Source: Planctomycetota bacterium (GTDB taxonomy: Bacteria; Planctomycetota; Brocadiia; SM23-32). From it: a stretch of 5,098 nucleotides of DNA. Both the position numbers and the translations under genes were made by a program. How positions within the stretch are numbered: position 1 is the first letter of the stretch; each line of letters begins with the position of its first letter. Location of the stretch: positions 1 to 5,098 of the forward strand of contig JAUVVP010000217.1 in assembly GCA_030604585.1 (NCBI GenBank). Direction: 5' to 3'. Below, one piece after another: positions 1 to 5,098 of this stretch. The notes beneath the pieces are model-generated. The model had not been told where the DNA came from and did not search any database. It saw only the letters and a list, made by a program, of their open reading frames with translations.

Positions 1-78
1 CACGCAACAGCCCTTTCCTTATAGTGAGCGCCGTTTGACATGTGAAGGGCATTCCATTTGAGGCCAGAGGAAGCGCCG
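1..78 (+). promoter_or_regulatory. Upstream region of the sulfatase gene with possible promoter pieces
   Basis: No gene is visible here. TATAGT at 20-25 matches the -10 consensus at five of six bases, but its -35 would lie at or beyond the window edge. A perfect TTGACA sits at 35-40, but no good -10 follows at 16-18 bp. Arms GCCCTT (10-15) and AAGGGC (45-50) form a 6-bp inverted repeat around both elements and could be an operator or chance. A ribosome binding site AGAGGAAG at 66-73 fixes the sulfatase start at 79. The promoter assignment is weak. Confidence 0.25.
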
Positions 79-1566
79 ATGCGCATACTCTACATTGACG
101 TTGACTGTCTGCGGCCCGACCACCTCGGATGCTACGGCTACGCCAGAGCAACTTCACCCAACATCGACGGCCTGGCGGCGGACGCGCTGGTCTTCGACCG
201 GTGCCACACCTCGGACGCGCCCTGCCTGCCGAGCCGCGCGGCGCTTTTCAGCGGGCGGTTCGGCATCAACAACGGCATCACGTGCCATGACGGGCCCGCC
301 TCCCAACTGCGCTACGCCGGAAGCGGACACTCGCACCACAGCGAGGGCCGGATGCTGATGCGCGTGTTCCAGGATGCCGGCTGGAACACCGTCAGCTTCA
401 GCGGATTCGCCCAGCGGCACGTCGCCTGGTGGTTCACTGCCGGCTTCACCGAATACCACGGCAACAAGCTGCCCGGCGGGAGCGAACAGGCCGAGGACGT
501 GAACGCCCTCGCGCTGGACTGGCTTCGCGAGCGCGGACGCGAGGACAACTGGTTCCTGCATGTCCATTACTGGGATGTCCACTCGCCCTATGAATGCCCG
601 GACGAGTTCATTGAGGCGGCCGCCGACGGGCCGCTGCCCGACTTCCCGGATGAGCAGACCATCCGCTGCCATCACCAGAACGTCTACGGCTCCAGGACGG
701 CGCGCGACTGGTGGGGCCCGAGCTGGGAGTCCTGGTGCAAGAACATGCCCGATGAGATCGCCGACCGCGCCAGCTTTGCCCGCATGCTCAACGGCTACGA
801 CGGCAGCGTGCTCTACGCCGACCGGGCCGTTGGAGAACTGCTCGAGGTGCTGGCCGGCCTGGGCATCGAGGACGAGACGGTGGTGATCCTGTCCACGGAC
901 CACGGAGAGGCCGTCGGCGAGCTGGGCATGTACTTCGAGCACGGCAACGCCTGCGAAGGCGTGACGCGCCTCCCGCTCATCATCCGCTGGCCGGGCCTGA
1001 CCGACGGCGGGCGGCGCAGCGACGCGCTCATCTACCAGCTCGACCTGTGCCCGACGCTGACGCAGATGCTCGGCCTGCCGACGCCGGGCCGCTGGGACGG
1101 GGCCAGCTTCGCCCCCGCCCTGCGGGGCGAACCGTTCAAGGGGCGGCCCTACCTGGTCTGCGGATGCGGCATCTACAGCTTCCAGCGCGCCGTGCGCACC
1201 CACAGGTGGCGCCTTATCCGCACCATACACTCCGGCATCTACCCACTGGAGCCCCTCTACCTGTTCGACATGGAGCAGGACCCGAACCAGACGCACAACC
1301 TGGCCGCCGAGCGGACCGACGTCGTGGCCGAGCTGGACCACATGCTCAGTGAGTGGTGGCACGAGCACTGCACGGGCTCGGACGCTTCGCTCGATCCGTT
1401 CCAGCTTCAGATGGCCGCGGGATTCACTCCGGACCTCTACTGCAGCCTCGACGCAATGTTGGAGCGGCTGAAAGACCTCGGACGGGACGATCAGTACCAG
1501 GACCTGGTGCGCCGCCGCCTGGAGCGGCCGCCCCTTCCCACCCCCTGGGGCAGCGTGCTGATCTGA
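79..1566 (+). CDS. Cytoplasmic Cys-type sulfatase (formylglycine-dependent, alkaline phosphatase superfamily)
   Basis: The 495-residue product is a type I sulfatase that should hydrolyse a sulfate ester of unknown identity. It opens with the metal-site pattern DVDCLRPDHLGCYGY (residues 7-21). The signature CLPSRAALFSGR begins at Cys49, the residue oxidised to formylglycine by a maturase not present here. Further family landmarks are HVHYWDVHSPY (161-171), the metal ligands in STDHGE (Asp274, His275), the HGNACEG...RLPLIIRWPG stretch from His288, and a typical C-terminal LYLFDMEQDPNQTHNLA. The start is ATG 79 because AGAGGAAG lies 5 bases upstream and the sulfatase fold begins at once; a TTG at 58 would add seven residues without a ribosome site. 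There is no signal peptide or membrane segment, so it probably acts in the cytoplasm. The GKWHLG motif of many sulfatases is replaced by GFAQRHVAWWF (109-119), a variant I recall from a subgroup common in PVC bacteria. A URO-D-like gene follows in the same direction. Confidence 0.93.
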   Translation: MRILYIDVDCLRPDHLGCYGYARATSPNIDGLAADALVFDRCHTSDAPCLPSRAALFSGRFGINNGITCHDGPASQLRYAGSGHSHHSEGRMLMRVFQDAGWNTVSFSGFAQRHVAWWFTAGFTEYHGNKLPGGSEQAEDVNALALDWLRERGREDNWFLHVHYWDVHSPYECPDEFIEAAADGPLPDFPDEQTIRCHHQNVYGSRTARDWWGPSWESWCKNMPDEIADRASFARMLNGYDGSVLYADRAVGELLEVLAGLGIEDETVVILSTDHGEAVGELGMYFEHGNACEGVTRLPLIIRWPGLTDGGRRSDALIYQLDLCPTLTQMLGLPTPGRWDGASFAPALRGEPFKGRPYLVCGCGIYSFQRAVRTHRWRLIRTIHSGIYPLEPLYLFDMEQDPNQTHNLAAERTDVVAELDHMLSEWWHEHCTGSDASLDPFQLQMAAGFTPDLYCSLDAMLERLKDLGRDDQYQDLVRRRLERPPLPTPWGSVLI

Positions 1567-1641
1567 GTTGTTGCTCTTCTTCCGCCCGATCACGAGCACA
1601 CGGAAAGGCGGAACTGTCCCCACCTCCCGGGAGACCAGAGG
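1567..1641 (+). other. Spacer between sulfatase and URO-D genes
   Basis: These 75 bases hold no gene. TTCCGCC (1580-1586) and GGCGGAA (1607-1613) could pair across a 20-base loop, but no T-run follows, so a terminator is not supported. CTCCCGGGAG (1624-1633) is a 10-bp palindrome that contains GGGAGA (1629-1634), the likely ribosome binding site of the next gene, 7 bases before its ATG. The short gap without a clear terminator or promoter fits co-transcription of the two genes. Confidence 0.4.
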
Positions 1642-2658
1642 ATGACCAGCCGTGAGATCGTGCGCAAGGCCTTGACCTTCGGCGGGCCGGAACGCATCCC
1701 CATGTCCCTGCCCGCTCCCTACCCGAATGACTTCTGTTTCGCCGCTCCCGGGGACGATCCCCGACATCCCGAAACGGGCTGGGAAGAGGTGGCGCCGGGC
1801 CGCTGGGAGCGGGCCGATGAGTGGGGCAACACGTGGGCCCGCGTCGAGGGCTTCAGCAAGGGCGAGGTGGCACGCGGCGCGCTGGAGGACTGGGACCAGC
1901 TCGACCAGATCGAGCCGCCCGACTATGACCTGCCCGAACGCTACGAGCGGGTGCGCGGAGGCTTCGCGGCGGAGCCGGAGAAGTTCAAGGTCGGCGCCAT
2001 CCCGGGCTTCCCGTTCAACATCGCGCGCAAGATGCGCCGCCTCGACAACTTCCTCATGGACGTCCTGGTCGAGCCCGAGAAGGCGGAACGCCTGCTGGCC
2101 CTGGTGGAAGCGCAGATGCACCACGGCATCCGCCGCCTGGCCGAGGCCGGGGCGGACGGCATCATGTTCCTCGAAGACTGGGGCACCCAGGACCGGCTGC
2201 TGGTCAGCCCCGAGGTGTGGCACAGGATCTTCAAGCCGGGCTTCGAGCGCCTCTGCCACACGGCTCACGAGCGCAGCGTCTTCGTGCTGATGCACTCGTG
2301 CGGCTACATCTACGAGGCCATGGAGGGCATGATCGAGGCCGGCATTGACGCCTTCCAGTTCGACCAACCGGAGCTCTACGGGGTGGACCGCCTGGCGGAT
2401 GAGTTCGGCGGCCGCACGACGTTCTGGTGTCCGGTGGACATACAGAAGACGCTCCAGACGCGGGACGGGGCGAAGATCGAGGCGGGCGCAAGGCTTATGA
2501 TCGAGGACCTGGGCGGCCGGGGGGGTGGCTTCATCGCCGGCTATTACGGCTCCAACGAAGCCATCGGCCTTGACCCGAAGTGGCAGGACATCGCCTGCCG
2601 GGCATTCGTCAAGCACGGTGCGCCGGATCTCTGGGCGCACATGAAAAACGACTATTGA
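1642..2658 (+). CDS. Uroporphyrinogen decarboxylase (URO-D) superfamily protein, methyltransferase-like
   Basis: This 338-residue protein has the (beta/alpha)8 URO-D fold shared by haem-pathway HemE and by the corrinoid/coenzyme M methyltransferases (MtaA, MtbA, CmuA type). The N-terminus MTSREIVRKALTFGGPERIP is the usual family opening and fixes ATG 1642, with GGGAGA 7 bases upstream. The arginine-rich N-terminal substrate-binding motif of true HemE is absent, so a role in haem synthesis is unlikely. DGIMFLEDWGTQDRLLVSPE (starting at residue 173) and the HSCG motif (His218, Cys220) match the methyltransferase-like branch, where His-x-Cys plus a distal Cys bind zinc. The usual distal Cys is not at the expected loop, which reads GGFIAGYYGSNEAIG (295-309); Cys263 or Cys319 could replace it. 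It has no signal peptide and is probably cytoplasmic. It lies downstream of a sulfatase, a pairing that hints at catabolism of a methylated or sulfated compound. No corrinoid protein is nearby, so the substrate and even the chemistry are unknown. Confidence 0.88.
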   Translation: MTSREIVRKALTFGGPERIPMSLPAPYPNDFCFAAPGDDPRHPETGWEEVAPGRWERADEWGNTWARVEGFSKGEVARGALEDWDQLDQIEPPDYDLPERYERVRGGFAAEPEKFKVGAIPGFPFNIARKMRRLDNFLMDVLVEPEKAERLLALVEAQMHHGIRRLAEAGADGIMFLEDWGTQDRLLVSPEVWHRIFKPGFERLCHTAHERSVFVLMHSCGYIYEAMEGMIEAGIDAFQFDQPELYGVDRLADEFGGRTTFWCPVDIQKTLQTRDGAKIEAGARLMIEDLGGRGGGFIAGYYGSNEAIGLDPKWQDIACRAFVKHGAPDLWAHMKNDY

Positions 2659-2660
2659 CG

Positions 2661-2816
2661 TTTGCGCAGCAAGAGAAACGCCTCGTCTTCAGCGAGCGAT
2701 CCTCGTCCCGCCAAACAGGCGGCGGGCAAGCCTCATCGCAGTCCCTGCGAAAACAACGGCTTCGAGGACGACGACGAGGACGACTCTCCGAAGACTGTTT
2801 CTCTTGCCGGCGCGAA
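2661..2816. repeat. Long interrupted inverted repeat / putative structured element between convergent genes
   Basis: The arms pair in order: 2661-2667 with 2810-2816 (7 bp, one G-T), 2669-2679 with 2797-2807 (11 bp perfect, GCAAGAGAAAC against GTTTCTCTTGC), 2685-2690 with 2790-2795 (6 bp), scattered pairs of 2692-2698 with 2781-2788, and 2700-2707 with 2773-2780 (8 bp perfect). Two hairpins branch from the centre: CCGCC-AAACA-GGCGG (2708-2722), and TCGCAG-TCC-CTGCGA (2736-2750), the latter enclosed by 2728-2732 with 2758-2762. The outermost complementary bases ATTGA (2654-2658) and TCAAT (2822-2826) reach into the URO-D stop codon. The two wobble pairs are G-U if read as + strand RNA. No T-run follows, so it is not a standard intrinsic terminator. 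It may be a palindromic mobile repeat (MITE-like), a structured 3' UTR or a noncoding RNA. The pairing is read directly from the sequence; the function is unknown. Confidence 0.6.
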
Positions 2817-2826
2817 GCTCATCAAT

Positions 2827-2889
2827 CGGGAGGGTCTGCCCCCTTCTCCCAGCGGCTCGCGTGACATTTCAACAGAGCATCAGGGACTC
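2827..2889. other. Remainder of the convergent intergenic region
   Basis: Downstream of the lipoprotein stop on the - strand, I see no clear hairpin followed by a T-run, no promoter and no small gene. Short G-rich and C-rich runs around 2828-2850 could pair weakly (GGGAG with CTCCC), but this is not convincing as a terminator. Confidence 0.3.
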
Positions 2890-3600
2890 TCAGTACTTCA
2901 AGTCGCCCAAGAACGTGTAAGCGGCGTCGTCGTAGAGGTCTATGCAGAGCAGCGACAGGGCCAGGTCGAAGACCTGCGACGGATCCACGCCCACCCGCGC
3001 GTAGTAGCCGGTGTGCAGGATGAACGGATCGGGGATAGCTATTTCCAGGGAGATCGTCTCCCAGTCCTGCCAGCCGCGCGACAGATAGGGGAGCGACAGG
3101 ACGCCCGTGTATTTGCTGACCCGGGGCTCGTAGATCATGATCTTGGCGGGGCTGCCGAAGACCGGGTCGGTCATTTCCTTCATGTGGAGGCGCCAGCCGT
3201 CCATCTCGCTGCCGGCCACCTTGTAGGCACTGGCCAGCAGCGGCGTCTGGTCTATGCGGACGTAATGGACGGGGCCGAACCCTATCTTCGAGCGCGTGTC
3301 GAGCATGACTCCGTAGCCCCGGCGGTCCCACTCCAGGTCGCCGGTGGCCTTATAGAGCGCACCGAGGTGGAACAGCTCGGTTACCTCCACGTAGACGCCG
3401 ATGGCCGGCGGCAGGAACCCCACGGCCTTGGACCCTTCGGTGGCGGGCAGCACGGGCGGGACACCGCCGAAGGCCACCGTGCCGCAGTCCAACAGATCAT
3501 CCCGCACGTTCTTCAGGTAACCGCAGCCCATGGTGCTGAAGGAGAGCCCGATCAGTGCCGCCAGAACGAGAGCCTTGCGCAAAGAGCCGGTCCGAGCCAT
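2890..3600 (-). CDS. Putative secreted lipoprotein of unknown function
   Basis: The 236-residue product starts with a lipoprotein signal peptide: basic MARTGSLRK, a hydrophobic stretch (residues 10-21), and an approximate lipobox STMGC placing the lipidated cysteine at Cys26, followed by Gly, which in enterobacterial sorting rules would allow transport to the outer membrane. The start is well fixed by GGGGGAGG (3606-3613 on the complement) five bases before ATG; an open frame continues upstream but lies antisense to the sigma gene. The mature part has no further membrane segment. After the cysteine comes GYLKNVRDDLLDCGTVAFGG, and near the C-terminus YYARVGVDPSQVFDLALS followed by LLCIDLYDD. 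I recall similar beginnings and endings in uncharacterised PVC and spirochaete lipoproteins, but cannot name a family. It is divergent from the ECF sigma gene and convergent with URO-D, with its own sigma-70-like promoter. It may be a target of the neighbouring sigma/kinase system, but that is a guess from position only. Confidence 0.85.
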   Translation of the reverse strand: MARTGSLRKALVLAALIGLSFSTMGCGYLKNVRDDLLDCGTVAFGGVPPVLPATEGSKAVGFLPPAIGVYVEVTELFHLGALYKATGDLEWDRRGYGVMLDTRSKIGFGPVHYVRIDQTPLLASAYKVAGSEMDGWRLHMKEMTDPVFGSPAKIMIYEPRVSKYTGVLSLPYLSRGWQDWETISLEIAIPDPFILHTGYYARVGVDPSQVFDLALSLLCIDLYDDAAYTFLGDLKY

Positions 3601-3636
3601 GTTTGCCTCCCCCGTCAGTTGTCCGTAGGAGCCGTC

Positions 3637-3660
3637 CTCGGCCTCCCAACAACGGCCGAG
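3637..3660 (-). promoter_or_regulatory. 5' leader hairpin of the lipoprotein mRNA
   Basis: In the predicted leader (transcript start about 3664), CTCGGCC and GGCCGAG form a perfect 7-bp stem with a 10-base loop, GTTGTTGGGA on the - strand. The loop bases GTTGT are complementary to ACAAC at 3618-3622, just upstream of the ribosome binding site, so a small pseudoknot is possible. This may stabilise the mRNA or modulate translation; it matches no riboswitch class I recognise. Confidence 0.4.
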
Positions 3661-3670
3661 ATTCACCCGG

Positions 3671-3699
3671 ATATTACAGCCCACGCAGGGCTGGGTCAA
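3671..3699 (-). promoter_or_regulatory. Sigma-70-type promoter of the lipoprotein gene with dyad in spacer
   Basis: On the complement, TTGACC (3694-3699) is a five-of-six -35 and TAATAT (3671-3676) a four-of-six -10, with a 17-bp spacer. The spacer is exactly a perfect dyad, CAGCCC-N5-GGGCTG (3677-3693), a possible operator. The predicted start of transcription is near 3664, giving a leader of about 64 bases. Confidence 0.55.
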
Positions 3700-3778
3700 G
3701 CCCTTTTTCCGGCGTACCTTCCGCTGTGGCGGGCCGGAGAGCCGCTGCAGGGCCGGCGCGGGGGGCAGTCCTGTGCGA

Positions 3779-3807
3779 TTGGCACCGGCCTGCCGGCAGG
3801 ATATAAT
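3779..3807 (+). promoter_or_regulatory. Sigma-70-type promoter of the sigma factor-kinase operon
   Basis: TTGGCA (3779-3784) is a five-of-six -35 and TATAAT (3802-3807) a perfect -10, spaced by 17 bp. The spacer contains the 12-bp perfect palindrome CCTGCCGGCAGG (3789-3800), abutting the -10. Transcription should begin near 3814. A housekeeping-type promoter suggests that the ECF factor is made constitutively and controlled after synthesis, or is repressed through the dyad, rather than relying on autoregulation alone. Confidence 0.7.
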
Positions 3808-3824
3808 CGGCAGACTTGGCTCGC

Positions 3825-3839
3825 GCCCGGGCGCCGGGC
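3825..3839 (+). promoter_or_regulatory. GC hairpin in the sigma factor mRNA leader
   Basis: GCCCGG-GCG-CCGGGC is a perfect 6-bp stem with a 3-base loop, within about 25 bases of the predicted transcript start and ending four bases before the upstream ATG at 3844. It occupies the place where a ribosome would bind for that ATG, which favours a start farther downstream. It could also act on mRNA stability. Confidence 0.4.
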
Positions 3840-3867
3840 ACGGATGCACGTGATCGAGGCGATGCGG

Positions 3868-4461
3868 ATGGACGAGCAGCCGACTGCGGAGTCGGCCGGC
3901 GACAGCACGGGCGTCGGCGAGGACCTCGAATCCTATGGGCGCCGGCTGGAGGAGCAGAGGCAGCCGGCGCTGCGTTTTGCCCGCCGGCTGCTGGGCGACG
4001 CGCACGATGCTGAAGAGGCGGTGCAGGAGGCCTTCATGCGGCTTCTGAAGGCCCTGGGGCAGTTCGGGGGGCGCAGCTCCTTCCGCACCTACGTCCTTGC
4101 CGCCGTGCGCAACAGTTGCCTGGACAGGTGGCGCAAGCGGCTCACCAGCAGCGGGAGGCTGCGGGAGATCAATCCCACCACCACGGCCTTCTTCCGGCGG
4201 CTTCCGCAGGGGGGCCGGTTCGTGGGCGTCTCCACGCAGCTTGAGAGGCGCGAGTCGCAGGAGATCGTCAGGGCCGCCATAGACAGCCTCCCCGAGAGGC
4301 AGCGCGCCTGCATGGTGCTGCGCGACCTGGAAGGGCTGCCCTATCGCGAAGTGGCGGAGGTGCTCGGCATCACGGCCAATCACGTCGGCGTGCTGCTTTA
4401 CCATGCGCGGATCGGCCTCAGAAAGCTCATCGAAGAAGGGAGCCTCTTCGGTGGCGATTGA
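3868..4461 (+). CDS. ECF-type RNA polymerase sigma factor (sigma-70 family)
   Basis: The 197-residue product has two sigma domains and no region 1 or 3. Region 2 spans about residues 30-92: ALRFARRLLGDAHDAEEAVQ (34-53) contains the acidic core-binding motif DAEEAVQEAF, and SSFRTYVLAAVRNSCLDRWR (70-89) the -10 recognition helix. A longer-than-usual basic and Gly-rich linker (about 92-125) leads to region 4, LPERQRACMVLRDLEGLPYR (141-160), and its helix-turn-helix VAEVLGITANHVGVLLYHAR (162-181), which reads the -35. I chose ATG 3868 because GAGG (3856-3859) lies 8 bases upstream; ATG 3844 and ATG 3862 are in frame, but the first has no ribosome site and follows a strong hairpin. The open frame runs back to 2662, but that part is antisense to the lipoprotein and non-coding. 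The gene overlaps the downstream kinase by 11 bases, implying translational coupling. ECF factors paired with Ser/Thr kinases are known in planctomycetes; I cannot assign the ECF group. Confidence 0.92.
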   Translation: MDEQPTAESAGDSTGVGEDLESYGRRLEEQRQPALRFARRLLGDAHDAEEAVQEAFMRLLKALGQFGGRSSFRTYVLAAVRNSCLDRWRKRLTSSGRLREINPTTTAFFRRLPQGGRFVGVSTQLERRESQEIVRAAIDSLPERQRACMVLRDLEGLPYREVAEVLGITANHVGVLLYHARIGLRKLIEEGSLFGGD

Positions 4462-5098
4462 CGAACAGATGGGCGCCAGGCTGGCGGCCTACCTGGACGG
4501 CGAGGCCGGCGACGCCGAACGTCAGGAGGTCGAGGCGCTCGCCGGCAGGGACCCGCAGGTGCGCAGCGCACTGGAGCAGATGCGCGAGGCCCGCAGCGCG
4601 CTCCGCCGGTACGACATCGAGACAAGCGCCACCACGGCCGACACGACGCTGATCCCGCGCGACATTTCCGGGCAGCGCATGGACCACTTCATCGTGGAGT
4701 GCAGGATCGGCCGTGGCGGCATGGGCGAGGTCTACCGCGCCCTGGACACCAGCCTCGACCGCCCGGCAGCCCTCAAGCTGATATCGCCGACCGCCGCGGC
4801 CACGCCGCAACTGGTGGACCGCTTCGTGCGGGAAGCCCGCGTGCAGGCGCAGATAGACCACCCGCACGTGGCCCACATCTACTACGTGGGCCGCCACGAG
4901 GAGCGCCCCTATTTCGCAATGGAGTACCTGCCCGGCGGGTCGCTGGAGGACCGCCTGGCAAGGGAGGAGAAGCTTGACCCGGAGGAGGCCATTGACATCG
5001 TCGTCGAGGTGGCCGACATCCTGGACTCGACGCGGCGGCGCGGCATCGTCCACCGCGACCTGAAGCCTTCCAACATCATGTTCACCGCCGACGGCAAG
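4451..5098 (+). CDS. Ser/Thr protein kinase (Hanks type) with anti-sigma-like N-terminus, 3' truncated by window
   Basis: The frame is open from GTG 4451 to the window edge (216 codons), with GGGAG (4438-4442) 8 bases upstream inside the sigma gene. Residues 1-55 contain LAAYLDGEAGDAERQEVEAL (11-30), then an Arg/Glu-rich helix to RRYD (52-55). This resembles the N-terminal sigma-binding part of anti-sigma factors, but lacks the zinc-ligand Cys. A Thr-rich linker (56-76) leads to a PknB-like kinase domain: P-loop IGRGGMGEVY (86-95), ATP lysine Lys109 in AALKL, helix C Glu128, hinge MEYLPGGSLEDRL (157-169), and catalytic loop HRDLKPSNIMF (201-211) with Asp203, Lys205 and Asn208. All catalytic residues seen so far are intact, so it should be active. 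The DFG motif, activation loop and any membrane or sensor domain lie beyond the edge. The 11-base overlap with the ECF sigma gene suggests that they act together; the sigma factor is the obvious candidate partner or substrate. Confidence 0.93.
   Translation, partial: MAIDEQMGARLAAYLDGEAGDAERQEVEALAGRDPQVRSALEQMREARSALRRYDIETSATTADTTLIPRDISGQRMDHFIVECRIGRGGMGEVYRALDTSLDRPAALKLISPTAAATPQLVDRFVREARVQAQIDHPHVAHIYYVGRHEERPYFAMEYLPGGSLEDRLAREEKLDPEEAIDIVVEVADILDSTRRRGIVHRDLKPSNIMFTADGK

Noticed and set aside
35..40. TTGACA as the -35 of the sulfatase promoter
   Set aside because: The matching -10 position (57-63) reads TTTGAGG-like sequence and overlaps the region just before the ribosome site; no acceptable -10 is found at 16-18 bp.
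154..2640. Open frame of 828 codons on the - strand across the sulfatase and URO-D genes
   Set aside because: It lies antisense to two clearly identified genes, its translation resembles no protein family, and long antisense frames are expected in GC-rich genes with strong third-position GC.
1642..2658. Genuine haem-pathway HemE
   Set aside because: The N-terminal arginine-containing substrate motif of HemE is missing, while the HSCG motif of the methyltransferase-like branch is present.
2661..2816. Intrinsic terminator for the URO-D gene
   Set aside because: Strong hairpins are present but no T-run follows any of them on either strand, so a standard Rho-independent terminator cannot be claimed.
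2661..2816. Retron msr-msd or CRISPR repeat
   Set aside because: There is no reverse transcriptase or cas gene in the window, and the repeats are inverted arms of one element, not spaced direct repeats.
2662..3867. N-terminal extension of the sigma factor frame (total 599 codons)
   Set aside because: It crosses the palindromic element and is antisense to the lipoprotein gene. A perfect -10 box, a leader hairpin and a ribosome site all lie inside it, just before the true start.
3601..4404. Upstream extension of the lipoprotein frame on the - strand
   Set aside because: It is antisense to the sigma factor. The lipoprotein has a strong ribosome site and a signal peptide starting at 3600.
4427..5053. 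Open frame of 208 codons on the - strand over the kinase
   Set aside because: It mirrors the kinase coding frame and has no recognisable domain; the kinase motifs on the + strand are unambiguous.

Overview
This is a GC-rich bacterial window with four complete genes and one cut by the right edge. The mix suggests an uncultured planctomycete or another PVC-group bacterium: a signal-peptide-less FGly sulfatase beside a URO-D-family methyltransferase-like protein, a small lipoprotein of unknown function, and an ECF sigma factor coupled to a Ser/Thr kinase. This is an inference from gene content; no rRNA or other marker is present.

Left half (1-2658, + strand): a Cys-type sulfatase (79-1566) is followed after 75 bases by a URO-D-superfamily protein (1642-2658). 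Both probably act in the cytoplasm. They may share a transcript and act on an imported organic sulfate or methylated compound, but no transporter or corrinoid protein is present to identify the substrate.

Middle (2659-2889): this intergenic region lies between convergent genes and is not blank. Bases 2661-2816 form one long interrupted inverted repeat with two internal hairpins, about 50 base pairs in 156 nt. It starts two bases after the URO-D stop codon. It looks like a mobile palindromic repeat or a structured RNA / 3' end element, and it is the strongest unexplained sequence structure here.

Right half (2890-5098): a lipoprotein gene on the - strand (2890-3600) and an ECF sigma gene on the + strand (about 3868-4461) diverge from a 240-270 base region. 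That region holds two sigma-70-type promoters, each with 17 bp spacing and each with a perfect dyad between -35 and -10. The sigma gene overlaps by 11 bases a Ser/Thr kinase gene (GTG at 4451, open at the window edge). The kinase has a roughly 55-residue N-terminal segment resembling anti-sigma factor N-termini but without zinc-binding Cys. The sigma-kinase pair looks like a signalling module in which the kinase polypeptide may itself hold or release the sigma factor.

Several very long open frames antisense to these genes, or extending upstream of the sigma gene, are by-products of GC-rich codon use and are not annotated.
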